Shown in pieces: positions 53,637 through 62,402 of a DNA stretch of 64,000 nt (position 1 is its first letter; every line of letters starts with the position of its first letter). The notes under the pieces are model-generated. The model saw only the letters and a list, made by a program, of their open reading frames with translations, was not told where the DNA came from and did not search any database. The stretch covers positions 69,582 through 133,581 of the forward strand of contig NZ_FQVM01000005.1 in NCBI RefSeq assembly GCF_900129365.1. Reading direction: 5' to 3'. This DNA comes from Clostridium fallax. GTDB taxonomy: Bacteria > Bacillota > Clostridia > Clostridiales > Clostridiaceae. The position numbers were made by a program, and so were the translations under genes.

Positions 53637-54761
53637 TTATCCTTTATAAGTGGTTTGAATAAATTCATCATTTAAAAACTCACTTCCATTTATAATTTCT
53701 AATGTACTATTTTCTTTTAAATTATTATATATATCAATTAATTTAGCAACTGCCTCTTCAATAGATGATATATGTATTTTATCTAAAAAATCTCTCTTTT
53801 TTGAAGCTCCCATATACATAGGATCATAATATTTTATCATTAAATCCTTTGCCACTTCTTTAAACTCATTATTATTTACTAACTCTTTATATTTTTCAAT
53901 TCTTTCTTCATTTATATACTTTTTCATATTATCTAAGGCTTTATTTATTTTTAAATTGGCATTTTCAAAGTCTGTATACTCTTTTACTAATCTTTCTGCT
54001 CTAAAATCTAAATCAGCAGTTATATAAATATTCCTTGATTTTAATATTTTATTCCAAATTTCATCTGGCATAATAATCTTACAGATTCTTCTGCTTTCCC
54101 CTTCTGTAAATACCAAATTACTTTTTCTATTTTTAATTTGCTCATAAACTAGAGATTCAAACATCTTTTGAGAATTACATCTTCCAAGTCCAACTCCTCC
54201 TAATAAAGAACCTCTATGATTAGCTGCTCCTTCAAGATCTAATACATCATAACCTTTGTTTTTTAATTCTTTGAGCATATCAGTTTTTCCTATGCCAGTA
54301 TTTCCATATAATGTTACAAGCTCAATATTTTGAAACTCTTTAATTAGTTCTGCCTTTAAGCATTGCCTATAAGCCTTATATCCTCCTTGAAGTTTATAGA
54401 TGTGGATTCCTAAAGAATTCATAAGAGCATGAATACTTCCACTTCTCATTCCACCTCTTGCACAGAATACTACTATTTTTTTCCCCTTATTTTCATTATA
54501 AAGATTTTGTATTCTACTAAAGATTTCTGGTAACCTTTTAGAAATATATTTTATCCCTACTTCCTTTGCAATTTCTGTACTTTTCTGTTTATAAACAGTT
54601 CCTACATCTTCTCTCTCTTCATTGCATAAAATAGGAATGTTTATAGATCCTGGTATAGTTTCTTCTTCATATTCCTTTTCACTTCTAACATCTATAAAAA
54701 TGCAATTGTCTATATCTTTTAATAATTCGCTGTAGCTTTCAATTCTATACAACGAATTCAC
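53637..54761 (-). CDS. mnmH: tRNA 2-selenouridine synthase (SelU/MnmH)
   Basis: 374 residues. An N-terminal rhodanese domain with C100 in VFCARGGMRSGS, followed by a P-loop domain with GNTGIGKT at 153-160 and a C-terminal helical region. SelU replaces sulphur with selenium in 2-thiouridine at the tRNA wobble base, through a geranylated intermediate. It needs selenophosphate (SelD), not seen in this window. The start is GTG behind AGGA. A near-perfect sigma-A promoter lies just upstream, and parE, parC and the DJ-1 gene follow on the same strand without a terminator. Confidence 0.9.
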   Translation of the reverse strand: MNSLYRIESYSELLKDIDNCIFIDVRSEKEYEEETIPGSINIPILCNEEREDVGTVYKQKSTEIAKEVGIKYISKRLPEIFSRIQNLYNENKGKKIVVFCARGGMRSGSIHALMNSLGIHIYKLQGGYKAYRQCLKAELIKEFQNIELVTLYGNTGIGKTDMLKELKNKGYDVLDLEGAANHRGSLLGGVGLGRCNSQKMFESLVYEQIKNRKSNLVFTEGESRRICKIIMPDEIWNKILKSRNIYITADLDFRAERLVKEYTDFENANLKINKALDNMKKYINEERIEKYKELVNNNEFKEVAKDLMIKYYDPMYMGASKKRDFLDKIHISSIEEAVAKLIDIYNNLKENSTLEIINGSEFLNDEFIQTTYKG

Positions 54762-54781
54762 CGCCTTTCCTACACTAATTA

Positions 54782-54810
54782 AGTATAAATATATCTTTAT
54801 TTGTTGTCAA
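54782..54810 (-). promoter_or_regulatory. Sigma-A promoter of the mnmH-parE-parC unit
   Basis: Minus strand: TTGACA (54810-54805), 17 bases, TATACT (54787-54782). Both elements are near consensus and the spacer is ideal. The leader would be about 14 bases. Confidence 0.85.
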
Positions 54811-54832
54811 ACACTTGTTCGCAGGTTGTTAT

Positions 54833-54875
54833 TAAGCAAAAATAAAGAACACTATGATTTTAATCAAGTGTTCTT
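54833..54875 (-). terminator. Terminator of the GT2 glycosyltransferase gene
   Basis: Stem AAGAACACT with AGTGTTCTT (54845-54853 and 54867-54875), followed on the minus strand by TTATTTTTG. It is 28 bases after the stop at 54904. Confidence 0.85.
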
Positions 54876-54903
54876 CATCATTAAAATTTATTCTTTCTTA
54901 AAA

Positions 54904-56292
54904 TTATACTTCGTAAATACCTATTTGTCTAACATGCTTAGTGTGACTCCACTCTTTATTATTTTTATTTAATATTCCTTGAACTGTTATAGGTATCCAA
55001 GTTAATGTATATAATGCATACAATAAATATCTAAAGAATAATAAAGTATTTTCTTTTCCAGTAATTAAGTATGTAAGTAATAGGAATCCTAAATTATAAG
55101 CTAAATAAACTCCACTTACAAACCAAATGCTTGAACCTTCGTGTATAATTTCTGGGAATACAAATACATTTAATGAGTAAAATAATATAAGAACAAATAA
55201 AGGTTTTCCAATCTTTCTATCCTTAATTAATATATAAGGTGTTATTATAAATTGTACTGCACTAAATATTTTCCAAGTAGTATTATTAAATAAATCATTT
55301 ATAACAAATATATTTAATCCTGTTGTACAATTTTGTGCAACAGTTAATATCATTGATACTGCTAATAATAAAGTTACAAATGGTTGAACTACATATAAAG
55401 CACAATCAAATGTTACAAAGCTTCTTTCTTTTATTGCCTTTTTTATAAGCTTCATAAAGTATCTTGATGCTACATCTGAAAATCCTTGCATCCATCTTTT
55501 TCTTTGATTCCATGATTGCTTTAATGTAAGAGGTTTTTCATCATAAACTATAGCATCATGAGCCCAACCTACTTTCTCTCCATTTAAAACAAGTTTACAG
55601 CTAAATTCTAGGTCTTCTGTTAAGCATGTAGCTCCCCAACCTAATTCCTTTAATATATCAACATCTACTACAAATCCAGTACCACCTATTTGATTTGATA
55701 ATCCTATATTAGCTCTTGCTAATTGGAATAATCTATTTGCAGACCAGAAAGCTATTGAATAACTTTGAGTTATCCAAGAATCACTTGGATTTTTAGAATC
55801 TATATAGCCTTGGACTACTTTATAGCCTTCACACATTTTTGCATTCATTTCCATTAAGAAATTATCTGAAGCTATATTATCTGCATCAAAAATAGCTATT
55901 GCATCAAACTTTTCATCCATTTTAAATATTTTATCAAACATCCATTCTAAAGCGAAACCTTTTCCTCTTTTTTCTTTGTTTGATCTTTCAAAAACTCTTG
56001 CACCATGTTCTCGTCCTATTTTTGCCGTACTATCGGTACAATTATCCGCAATAAGGAAGATGTCATATAACTCTTTAGGATAATTTTGATGTTTTAAACT
56101 TTCTATTAAGTTAGCTACAACCAATTCCTCATTGTGAGCTGCTATAATTAAAGCAAACTTTTTCTTAGGCGGATACTTTTTAACTTCCTTCTTTCTATGA
56201 AATCCAAAAAAACCCAGTACTAAATAGTACATAGTTAAAATGAATATAGAAATTTGGAAAACCGCTGTAGCTGAAAAGATAAACTCTTTCAT
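54904..56292 (-). CDS. Membrane glycosyltransferase family 2 (cellulose-synthase-like)
   Basis: 462 residues. One N-terminal membrane segment (10-30), a cytoplasmic GT2 domain with AAHNEE, IADNCTDST, FDADN (DxD), CLTEDLEF (TED) and QRKRW, then four or five C-terminal membrane segments (about 300-440). TED and QxxRW are marks of processive, polysaccharide-synthesising GT2 enzymes. No PilZ domain or partner gene is visible, so the product (exopolysaccharide, glycolipid or wall glycan) is unknown. It is single with its own terminator; AGGAG lies nine bases before the ATG. Confidence 0.88.
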   Translation of the reverse strand: MKEFIFSATAVFQISIFILTMYYLVLGFFGFHRKKEVKKYPPKKKFALIIAAHNEELVVANLIESLKHQNYPKELYDIFLIADNCTDSTAKIGREHGARVFERSNKEKRGKGFALEWMFDKIFKMDEKFDAIAIFDADNIASDNFLMEMNAKMCEGYKVVQGYIDSKNPSDSWITQSYSIAFWSANRLFQLARANIGLSNQIGGTGFVVDVDILKELGWGATCLTEDLEFSCKLVLNGEKVGWAHDAIVYDEKPLTLKQSWNQRKRWMQGFSDVASRYFMKLIKKAIKERSFVTFDCALYVVQPFVTLLLAVSMILTVAQNCTTGLNIFVINDLFNNTTWKIFSAVQFIITPYILIKDRKIGKPLFVLILFYSLNVFVFPEIIHEGSSIWFVSGVYLAYNLGFLLLTYLITGKENTLLFFRYLLYALYTLTWIPITVQGILNKNNKEWSHTKHVRQIGIYEV

Positions 56293-56553
56293 TTAACTCA
56301 CTCCTAATTTTTTAGTATGCTATTTTAAATTACCTTTTTTGTTTCTTTTCACATAAAATACCATTTTCTTTTGTAGATTTATCTATATATCATACTTCAT
56401 ATAATATATTTCAAATATAATTAAAAATCAAGTACTTATATTATTAATTATATAAGTAACTTTTATAAATTCTTATGATATTTATTATATTAACATATTT
56501 ATATAAATAAAAATATTGTTTTATCATTTTTAAATGTTAAATTTTATTTTTTT

Positions 56554-56832
56554 TTAATTGATTAATAATTTTCTATAATGCAAATAAAAGAGGAAATTTA
56601 ATTGAATTATTAAAATAATAGGTAATCCATATTTAAAATACCAATGTTTCGTTTTATGTCTAAACCTATACATACCTAGTGTTTCTCCTAAACTTCCACC
56701 TAATATTGCTAAAAAGAAAATATTTTTTTCTTTTATCCTCCATTTCTTTTCTCTTGCTCTTTTTTTATCTAAAAACATTATTAAATATCCTAAAATATTT
56801 ATTACCAATAAATAAATAATAATCATATTCAT
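56554..56832 (-). CDS. DUF1294 small membrane protein
   Basis: 92 residues with two strong hydrophobic segments (1-20 and 68-86) and the DUF1294 core DKKRAREKKWRI, GGSLGETLGMYRFRHKTKHWYF between. The family is widespread and of unknown function. AGGAG lies eight bases before the ATG. Single gene; no terminator is clear. Confidence 0.88.
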   Translation of the reverse strand: MNMIIIYLLVINILGYLIMFLDKKRAREKKWRIKEKNIFFLAILGGSLGETLGMYRFRHKTKHWYFKYGLPIILIIQLNFLFYLHYRKLLIN

Positions 56833-57185
56833 ATTATAACTCCTAAAAATTAATTTAACATTAAATATAAATTTTATTTTTATTAACTATCTAAAAATAT
56901 TACTAAAATTTCTTCAATAAAACAATAATATTTTTGTAATGCTTATATATTTAAATACTTTTTATTACATTTCCCTATTTTGATAAGAATTTTCAAACAA
57001 CTTTTATTGTCAAAATATTTATATATTTCATATATACTTCTTAGATTTTTATTAAAAAATAGAAATTTTTTCAATAAATTGTTTATATAAGTTATAGATT
57101 TGCCTATTAATATTTATTTTGTTAAATACTATCACCATTTAAAAGCTTCATTAATATATTAAAAATATACAAAGGAGGTTTTTAA
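56833..57185. other. Intergenic region between divergent DUF1294 and ytaF genes
   Basis: 353 bases, very AT-rich, no open frame and no riboswitch-like fold. It holds the AAAGGAGG binding site of ytaF (57173-57180) and presumably two divergent promoters that I cannot place with confidence. Confidence 0.5.
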
Positions 57186-57773
57186 ATGGATATACTTTCA
57201 GCATTATTATTTGTATTTTCTTGTAGTATTGATACATTTATAGTTGCAATAGCTTATGGAATAAAAAATATTAAAGTAAGTACTGGTGCTAATTTAATAA
57301 TTGCATTTATGTCTGCCTTAGGAACTTTGGTATCTATGAATTTAGGATTATATATATCTAATTTTATTCCAATAAAATATATAAGTATATTAGGAAATTT
57401 ATCTCTCTTATGTGTGGGGCTATACTTTTTTATAGATGGAATGATAAAAAAAAGAAGAGCAAAAAAGCAAGATTATATACTATATTCCCCTGAGAAAGCG
57501 GACCAAGACTTATCTGGCTATATAGATTTTAAAGAATCTATAACACTTTCTTTAGCCTTATCTATCAATAACTTCGCTTTAGGAATTGCAGGAAGTCTTG
57601 CTGGATTAAACCTTTTAATTACTACTACTATAACTTTTATTTTTTCTATAATATTTATTCCTTTAGGAATAGTTATTGGAAAAAGATTTATGAAAAAATC
57701 TATTAATGATAGTAGCTCTATAATATCAGGATTAATAATAATTATAATATCTTTTCTTCAAATAATAATTTAA
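57186..57773 (+). CDS. ytaF: Sporulation membrane protein YtaF (MntP-like)
   Basis: 195 residues, about six membrane segments. The N-terminal LFVFSCSIDTFIVAIAYGIKNIKV and the repeat LSLALSINNFALGIAGSLAGL are the paired conserved segments of the MntP/YtaF group. The cytoplasmic loop SPEKADQDLSGYIDFKE, which resembles a Ca-binding EF-hand-like loop, is a mark of YtaF. YtaF is sporulation-associated in Bacillus; its transport role is uncertain. AAAGGAGG lies five bases before the ATG. Confidence 0.85.
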   Translation: MDILSALLFVFSCSIDTFIVAIAYGIKNIKVSTGANLIIAFMSALGTLVSMNLGLYISNFIPIKYISILGNLSLLCVGLYFFIDGMIKKRRAKKQDYILYSPEKADQDLSGYIDFKESITLSLALSINNFALGIAGSLAGLNLLITTTITFIFSIIFIPLGIVIGKRFMKKSINDSSSIISGLIIIIISFLQIII

Positions 57774-57863
57774 TACATTAAAATATAAAATAAATTATCT
57801 ATAATATAAAGTTATAAATAAACTCACTCTTTTATAAAAACAAATTTAATCTATCCTTACATG

Positions 57864-57914
57864 AAAAGAGGAATGCCCAAAATAATTTTACATTATTTTT
57901 TTGCATTCCTCTTT
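57864..57914. terminator. Bidirectional terminator between ytaF and the chemoreceptor gene
   Basis: Perfect 12-base stem AAAGAGGAATGC with GCATTCCTCTTT (57865-57876 and 57903-57914). T-rich tails lie on both sides, serving converging genes. Confidence 0.85.
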
Positions 57915-57936
57915 ATTAAATTATTTTTATAACTTA

Positions 57937-59928
57937 TTAATACTTAAATTTTTCAATTTGACTTTGTAGTTTTTCTGCAATATCACTAAGTTCTGCTGAA
58001 TGGTTTGTTAAGCTTTCAGTATTAGAATTTACCTCTTCAACAGTTGCAGATACTTCCTCTGTACTAGCTGCTATCTCCTGAGCTACAACTGATACAGAAT
58101 TTATCTTATCTACAGCAGCATCTTTTCCGCTGGATATTTTGTTTATCCATTCCACTACTTTTTCTACTTCTAAGGATAAGTCTTTAACTCCTAATAATAT
58201 TTCATTAAATACATTTTTAGTTTCATCTACTGATTTATTTCTAATCTCAAAGCTCTCATCTGCATTATTTAAGGCTTCCATTACCATATCATATTTAATT
58301 TGCATTTCTTCAATTATACTGCCAATTTCTTCTGTAGAAATCCTTGATTGTTCTGATAATTTTCTTATTTCATCAGCAACTACTGCAAATCCTTTTCCAG
58401 CTTCTCCTGCTCTTGCCGCTTCAATTGCTGCATTTAAAGCTAAAAGATTTGTTTGTTCTGTAATATCTGTTATAACCTTTGTTATATTACTAATTTTTCT
58501 GTTACTTTTATTTACTTCATTAACTACATCATTAACTTTTCTAGAAGCATTTCTACTATCATTAGAACCTTCTTCTAAAATTTTAATCATGCCTATTCCT
58601 TTTCCAGTTAGATTATCTGATTTTAGAGCAAGTTCTTTCATAACTTCAGTTTCAGATATTACTTTATTAATCATGTCTGCTAAACCATTCATCTCACCAA
58701 CACTATCTTGAGAATTTCTAGCTTGATCTGTAGAGCCGCCTGCTATTTCTTCTATAGCTTGAGCTATCTGATTCATAGCATCTCCATTCATACTTGTCAT
58801 TTCAGCTAGACTTTTAGAAGTTTCAACAACAAATTCTGTAGTATTTACTGTTTCACCTATTAAAGCGCCTATAGAATCACAAAATCTATTATAATCATCA
58901 GCTAATTCCTCTAATTCATCTCTTGAATTAACTATTACCTTTTCGCTAAAGTTTCCTTCTGCAGCTCTTTTCAACCCTTCTTTTATTTTATCAATATTTT
59001 TTGTTAAATGCTTATTGAAAATAATAGCTAATAAAATTACTGCTACTAAAATAATAACAAATAATATTAATGAAGTTTTTAAAACATTATTACTTTCTTT
59101 ATTAATTTCATCATTTGTTATTGTTGAAATTAATTTCCATCCTGTTAATTTATCTGTATCAAATATTGCTATTTTATTTTTTCCTTCAAAATTATATCTT
59201 ACTATTCCATCGTTATTTGTTGATACTTCCTTCCAAAATGGTAATTTTGAAAATGTATCTTTTCCTAAAAATTCACTTTTATTATGTGATACTGTGATTC
59301 CATTTCTATCTAATATATATATATATCCTGATTCACCAATCTTAATATTGCTTAATTTATTTGAAAGTTTATCTATATTTATATCTATCCCTAAAACCCC
59401 AACTAAATCATTTCCATTATAAACAGCTTTAGATAAAGTTATAACATTATTGTTATCTACAACATCTAAATAAGCATCACTAATATTTATTTTATTCTGT
59501 CCTTCAACAGCCTTTTTATACCAATCTCTATTTGATCCATCATAGCTTTCCCCTAAAATCCCACTAAGAGAAGAATATAATTTTCCATCTGCAGTAGAGA
59601 AATATACATCTTTTATAAACTTATTACTTTCTTTAACACTATTTATAACATTTTGAGCATATGTTTCAACTTCTAAGCTTTTATGTATATCTATAATATT
59701 TTTATTTTGTGATAAAATTTCTACTTGATCTATAAATTCATTGAAAAATGTATCTACTGTATTTTCTGCAAGACTTAAATATTCTTTAGAATTTTGTTCA
59801 AATTGGTTTCTCATACTTTTATTAGTTTTTATAAACTGTATTCCTCCTAGGATAACCATAGGAATTACAGATAAAATTATAAACATAATTAAAAGTTTAG
59901 TCCCCAATTTTATATTCTTCTTTTTCAT
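57937..59928 (-). CDS. Methyl-accepting chemotaxis protein with dCache-type sensor
   Basis: 663 residues. Two membrane segments (12-31 and about 283-305) flank an extracellular dCache_1 domain with DVYFSTADGKLYSS, NRDWYKKAVEG and LVGVLGIDINID. HAMP at about 306-360, then the signalling domain with the hairpin tip ITEQTNLLALNAAIEAARAGE and GKGFAVVADEIRKLSEQSR. dCache domains of this type bind amino acids or other small ligands. It would signal through the CheA/CheW system in this window. A sigma-28-like site lies upstream. Confidence 0.93.
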   Translation of the reverse strand: MKKKNIKLGTKLLIMFIILSVIPMVILGGIQFIKTNKSMRNQFEQNSKEYLSLAENTVDTFFNEFIDQVEILSQNKNIIDIHKSLEVETYAQNVINSVKESNKFIKDVYFSTADGKLYSSLSGILGESYDGSNRDWYKKAVEGQNKINISDAYLDVVDNNNVITLSKAVYNGNDLVGVLGIDINIDKLSNKLSNIKIGESGYIYILDRNGITVSHNKSEFLGKDTFSKLPFWKEVSTNNDGIVRYNFEGKNKIAIFDTDKLTGWKLISTITNDEINKESNNVLKTSLILFVIILVAVILLAIIFNKHLTKNIDKIKEGLKRAAEGNFSEKVIVNSRDELEELADDYNRFCDSIGALIGETVNTTEFVVETSKSLAEMTSMNGDAMNQIAQAIEEIAGGSTDQARNSQDSVGEMNGLADMINKVISETEVMKELALKSDNLTGKGIGMIKILEEGSNDSRNASRKVNDVVNEVNKSNRKISNITKVITDITEQTNLLALNAAIEAARAGEAGKGFAVVADEIRKLSEQSRISTEEIGSIIEEMQIKYDMVMEALNNADESFEIRNKSVDETKNVFNEILLGVKDLSLEVEKVVEWINKISSGKDAAVDKINSVSVVAQEIAASTEEVSATVEEVNSNTESLTNHSAELSDIAEKLQSQIEKFKY

Positions 59929-59974
59929 AATTACTAACCAATTCCTTTCTATATCTTCTTCTAATTCAATTAAA

Positions 59975-60001
59975 TTATCGTATATTTTTTAAATAAATTA
60001 A
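59975..60001 (-). promoter_or_regulatory. Candidate sigma-28 promoter of the chemoreceptor gene
   Basis: Minus strand: TTAA (60001-59998) instead of TAAA, 15 bases, TACGATAA (59982-59975). The -10 is identical to the pseI-like site. It is 47 bases upstream of the chemoreceptor start. Confidence 0.5.
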
Positions 60002-60140
60002 TGTTATTTGACTATTTTGTAAAAATCCTTATAAAAATTTGTTGTATTTTGTACATTTTAAAATATTGACAAATGTATAAACTCTATTTTATTTTCATAT
60101 AATTTTAATTAATACTTATTTTTATGGAAAGGAGATATTT

Positions 60141-60407
60141 ATGAAAGTTATAAAAAGAAATGGTCGAACTGAAGAGTTTAACTTTGATAAATTAAAAACA
60201 TCAATATATAGTGCTTCTTTAGAAGCAGAAATTCCTATGACAGAAAGTGATTTAAAAATAGTTTGTAATAATGTTTTAAAGATTATAGAAACCATAAGAA
60301 AGGATAATACTTCTAGTTATGAAATTTTTTCAGTAACAATTAATACTCTTATAGAAAATAATTTTTCAAAGGTTTCTAATTCATATTTCTCATTCTTACT
60401 TAAATAA
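60141..60407 (+). CDS. Stand-alone ATP-cone domain protein
   Basis: 88 residues. MKVIKRNGRTEEFNFDKLKTSIYSAS is an ATP-cone start, as in class III ribonucleotide reductase and NrdR. The rest completes one cone. There is no zinc ribbon (so not NrdR) and no reductase domain. It may be a nucleotide-sensing regulator or a relic. AAAGGAG lies seven bases before the ATG, and a strong terminator follows, so it is a true transcription unit. Confidence 0.8.
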   Translation: MKVIKRNGRTEEFNFDKLKTSIYSASLEAEIPMTESDLKIVCNNVLKIIETIRKDNTSSYEIFSVTINTLIENNFSKVSNSYFSFLLK

Positions 60408-60440
60408 CTGTAATTAATAAAAAATTATTCTAAAAAAAAT

Positions 60441-60480
60441 AAAATAGGTATAGGTTCTTTTAAAAACCTATACCTATTTT
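60441..60480. terminator. Bidirectional terminator between the ATP-cone gene and aspA
   Basis: 16-base perfect stem AAAATAGGTATAGGTT with AACCTATACCTATTTT (60441-60456 and 60465-60480), eight-base loop, with T-rich tails on either side of the convergent genes. Confidence 0.88.
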
Positions 60481-60512
60481 ATTAAGAAGTAAAAATATAA
60501 TATACTAATAAT

Positions 60513-61919
60513 TTATAAAACTTTTTTTCCTGGTATTCCTGGATGAATCATTGCCATAGCATCTAAAACAGTATTTACTTCATCTTCTTTAAATATTCCT
60601 TCTTCTAAAACAATATCTTTAACAGCTCTTCCAGTTTTAATAGCCTTTTTAGCTATTCTAGCTGCTTCTTTATATCCAATATAAGGACAAGCTGCTGTAA
60701 TTATTCCTACACTCTTTTCAACTAATTCCTTACATCTTTCTTCATTAGCAGTAATTCCCTTTATACAATTATCTACAAAGGTATGAATTCCATTAGTTAA
60801 TGTGCTTATTGATTCAAATAAATTGTAGAATATAACTGGTTCAAAAGCATTTAATTCTAATTGACCTGCTTCTGCAGCCATAGTTACTGTCATATCATTT
60901 CCTATTATATTAAATGATATTTGATTTATAACCTCAGGTATTACTGGATTTATTTTTCCTGGCATTATAGAGGAACCATTTTGTTTTGATGGTAAATTTA
61001 TTTCTCCTATACCTGTTCTAGGACCTGAAGAAAGCAATCTTAAATCGTTTGCAATCTTAGATAAAGTTACTGCACAAGTTTTAATTACTGATGACACTTC
61101 TACATATTTATCCAAATTTTGAGTAGCATCTATTAAGTTATCAGCTTGTTTTAGTTCAAGATTTGTAACTAAACTTAAATTAGGTACTATTCTTGTTTCA
61201 TAATTTTCATCTGCATTTATACCAGTACCTACTGCTGTTCCTCCAATATTTACAGTTCTTGCTACATCAATAGCCTTCTTTAATCTTCTTATATCCCTCT
61301 TAACAGCAGAACTATATGCACCAAATTCTTGTCCTAATGTTAATGGAACTGCATCTTGAAGTTGAGTTCTTCCCATTTTTATAACATTACTAAATTCTTC
61401 AGCTTTTCTATTAAATGCATCATCTAATATTATTAAAGCATCAACAGCTCTATCTAATAATTTTATTGTAGTAATATTTCCTGCTGTTGGTATTACATCA
61501 TTAGTTGATTGTCCCATATTTACATGGTCATTTGGATGAACAACGGAATAATCTCCTTTTTTTCCACCTAATATTTCAATTGCTCTATTTGCAATTACTT
61601 CATTAGCATTCATATTCATTGAAGTACCTGCTCCACCTTGAATTGGATCTACTATAAATTGATCATGAAGTTTTCCTTCAATTATTTCATCACATGCAAT
61701 TATTATTGCTCTCCCAATTTCTTTGTCTAATACTCCTACTTCCATATTAGACATTGCTGCAGCTTTTTTTATTTGAGCAAGACTTACAATTAATTCTTTT
61801 TGTAATTTTTGTTCAGTTATTCTAAAATTTTCTGCACCTCTTAATGTTTGCACTCCATAATATGCTTGTTCTGGCACTTTCATTTCTCCTATTGAATCAC
61901 TCTCAACCCTATAATTCAT
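60513..61919 (-). CDS. aspA: Aspartate ammonia-lyase
   Basis: 468 residues of the fumarase/aspartase superfamily. The signature GSSIMPGKINP (catalytic Ser loop) and GNDMTVTMAAEAGQLELNAFEPV are typical of AspA rather than fumarase C. It converts aspartate to fumarate and ammonia, reversibly. The ATG at 61919 follows AGAGGTG by six bases; the GTG three codons upstream overlaps it. A sigma-A promoter lies at 61989-62017. Confidence 0.94.
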   Translation of the reverse strand: MNYRVESDSIGEMKVPEQAYYGVQTLRGAENFRITEQKLQKELIVSLAQIKKAAAMSNMEVGVLDKEIGRAIIIACDEIIEGKLHDQFIVDPIQGGAGTSMNMNANEVIANRAIEILGGKKGDYSVVHPNDHVNMGQSTNDVIPTAGNITTIKLLDRAVDALIILDDAFNRKAEEFSNVIKMGRTQLQDAVPLTLGQEFGAYSSAVKRDIRRLKKAIDVARTVNIGGTAVGTGINADENYETRIVPNLSLVTNLELKQADNLIDATQNLDKYVEVSSVIKTCAVTLSKIANDLRLLSSGPRTGIGEINLPSKQNGSSIMPGKINPVIPEVINQISFNIIGNDMTVTMAAEAGQLELNAFEPVIFYNLFESISTLTNGIHTFVDNCIKGITANEERCKELVEKSVGIITAACPYIGYKEAARIAKKAIKTGRAVKDIVLEEGIFKEDEVNTVLDAMAMIHPGIPGKKVL

Positions 61920-61988
61920 ATATAACACCTCTTATGCAATAAATCTTTTATTTTTTTGTTAAACACGAAATAATTACTTCATACCTTT

Positions 61989-62017
61989 ATTATATATCTA
62001 CCAATTTTTATTGACAA
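61989..62017 (-). promoter_or_regulatory. Sigma-A promoter of aspA
   Basis: Minus strand: TTGTCA (62017-62012), 17 bases, TATAAT (61994-61989), about 70 bases upstream of the aspA start. An imperfect CACTTTTT...AAAAAGTG repeat near 62039-62060 could be an operator, but this is uncertain. From 62061 to 62330 I see no credible gene. Confidence 0.78.
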
Positions 62018-62330
62018 CGTTTAAGCAAGTTTTTCTTCACTTTTTATTTTAAAAAAGTGATTTATGCAATTTAACCATCATTTTTGTGACACTTTACGAT
62101 TTAATCCCTTACTTTTTTGGCACTCTCTTAATTGAATTTATTTCCATTATACTTTTATATGTATTTTTCATTAATTTTATAGAAAAATATATATTATATG
62201 AATTTATTAGATTTATCTTAATAATCTTATATTTATTTTTTCACAATAACCCCTTTATCTTTCATATTCTAGTAATTTAAATATTTTCATCTTATAAATT
62301 TAATGAAAAATATATTTATTTAATTTATAA

Positions 62331-62402
62331 AACGTGTTAGAATATACATGCATCTTTATGATGTGGGCGGTGGAAGGGACCAATTTCGAAAGAGAGGATA
62401 TT
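62331..62402 (+). promoter_or_regulatory. GC-richer leader upstream of the purine permease gene
   Basis: A short segment (about 62352-62395) with GATGTGGGCGGTGGAAGG and GGACC stands out from the AT-rich surroundings. It can form GCATC/GATGT (G-U allowed) and GGT/ACC stems before the AGAGAGG binding site. A TAGAAT at about 62338 could be a -10. It lacks the GTTTCTACC core of guanine/adenine riboswitches. This may be a structured regulator of unknown class. Confidence 0.4.

Noticed and set aside
57050..57185. Possible manganese riboswitch (yybP-ykoY type) before the MntP-like gene
   Set aside because: No conserved loop sequence or GC-rich stems are visible, and the protein is the YtaF type rather than MntP.
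62086..62280. Open frame for a 64-residue hydrophobic peptide upstream of the purine permease
   Set aside because: GTG start without a ribosome binding site, composition expected from AT-rich non-coding sequence, no domain, no terminator; treated as chance.
62281..62402. Classical guanine/adenine riboswitch before the AzgA permease
   Set aside because: The GTTTCTACC-type core and the paired loops are missing.
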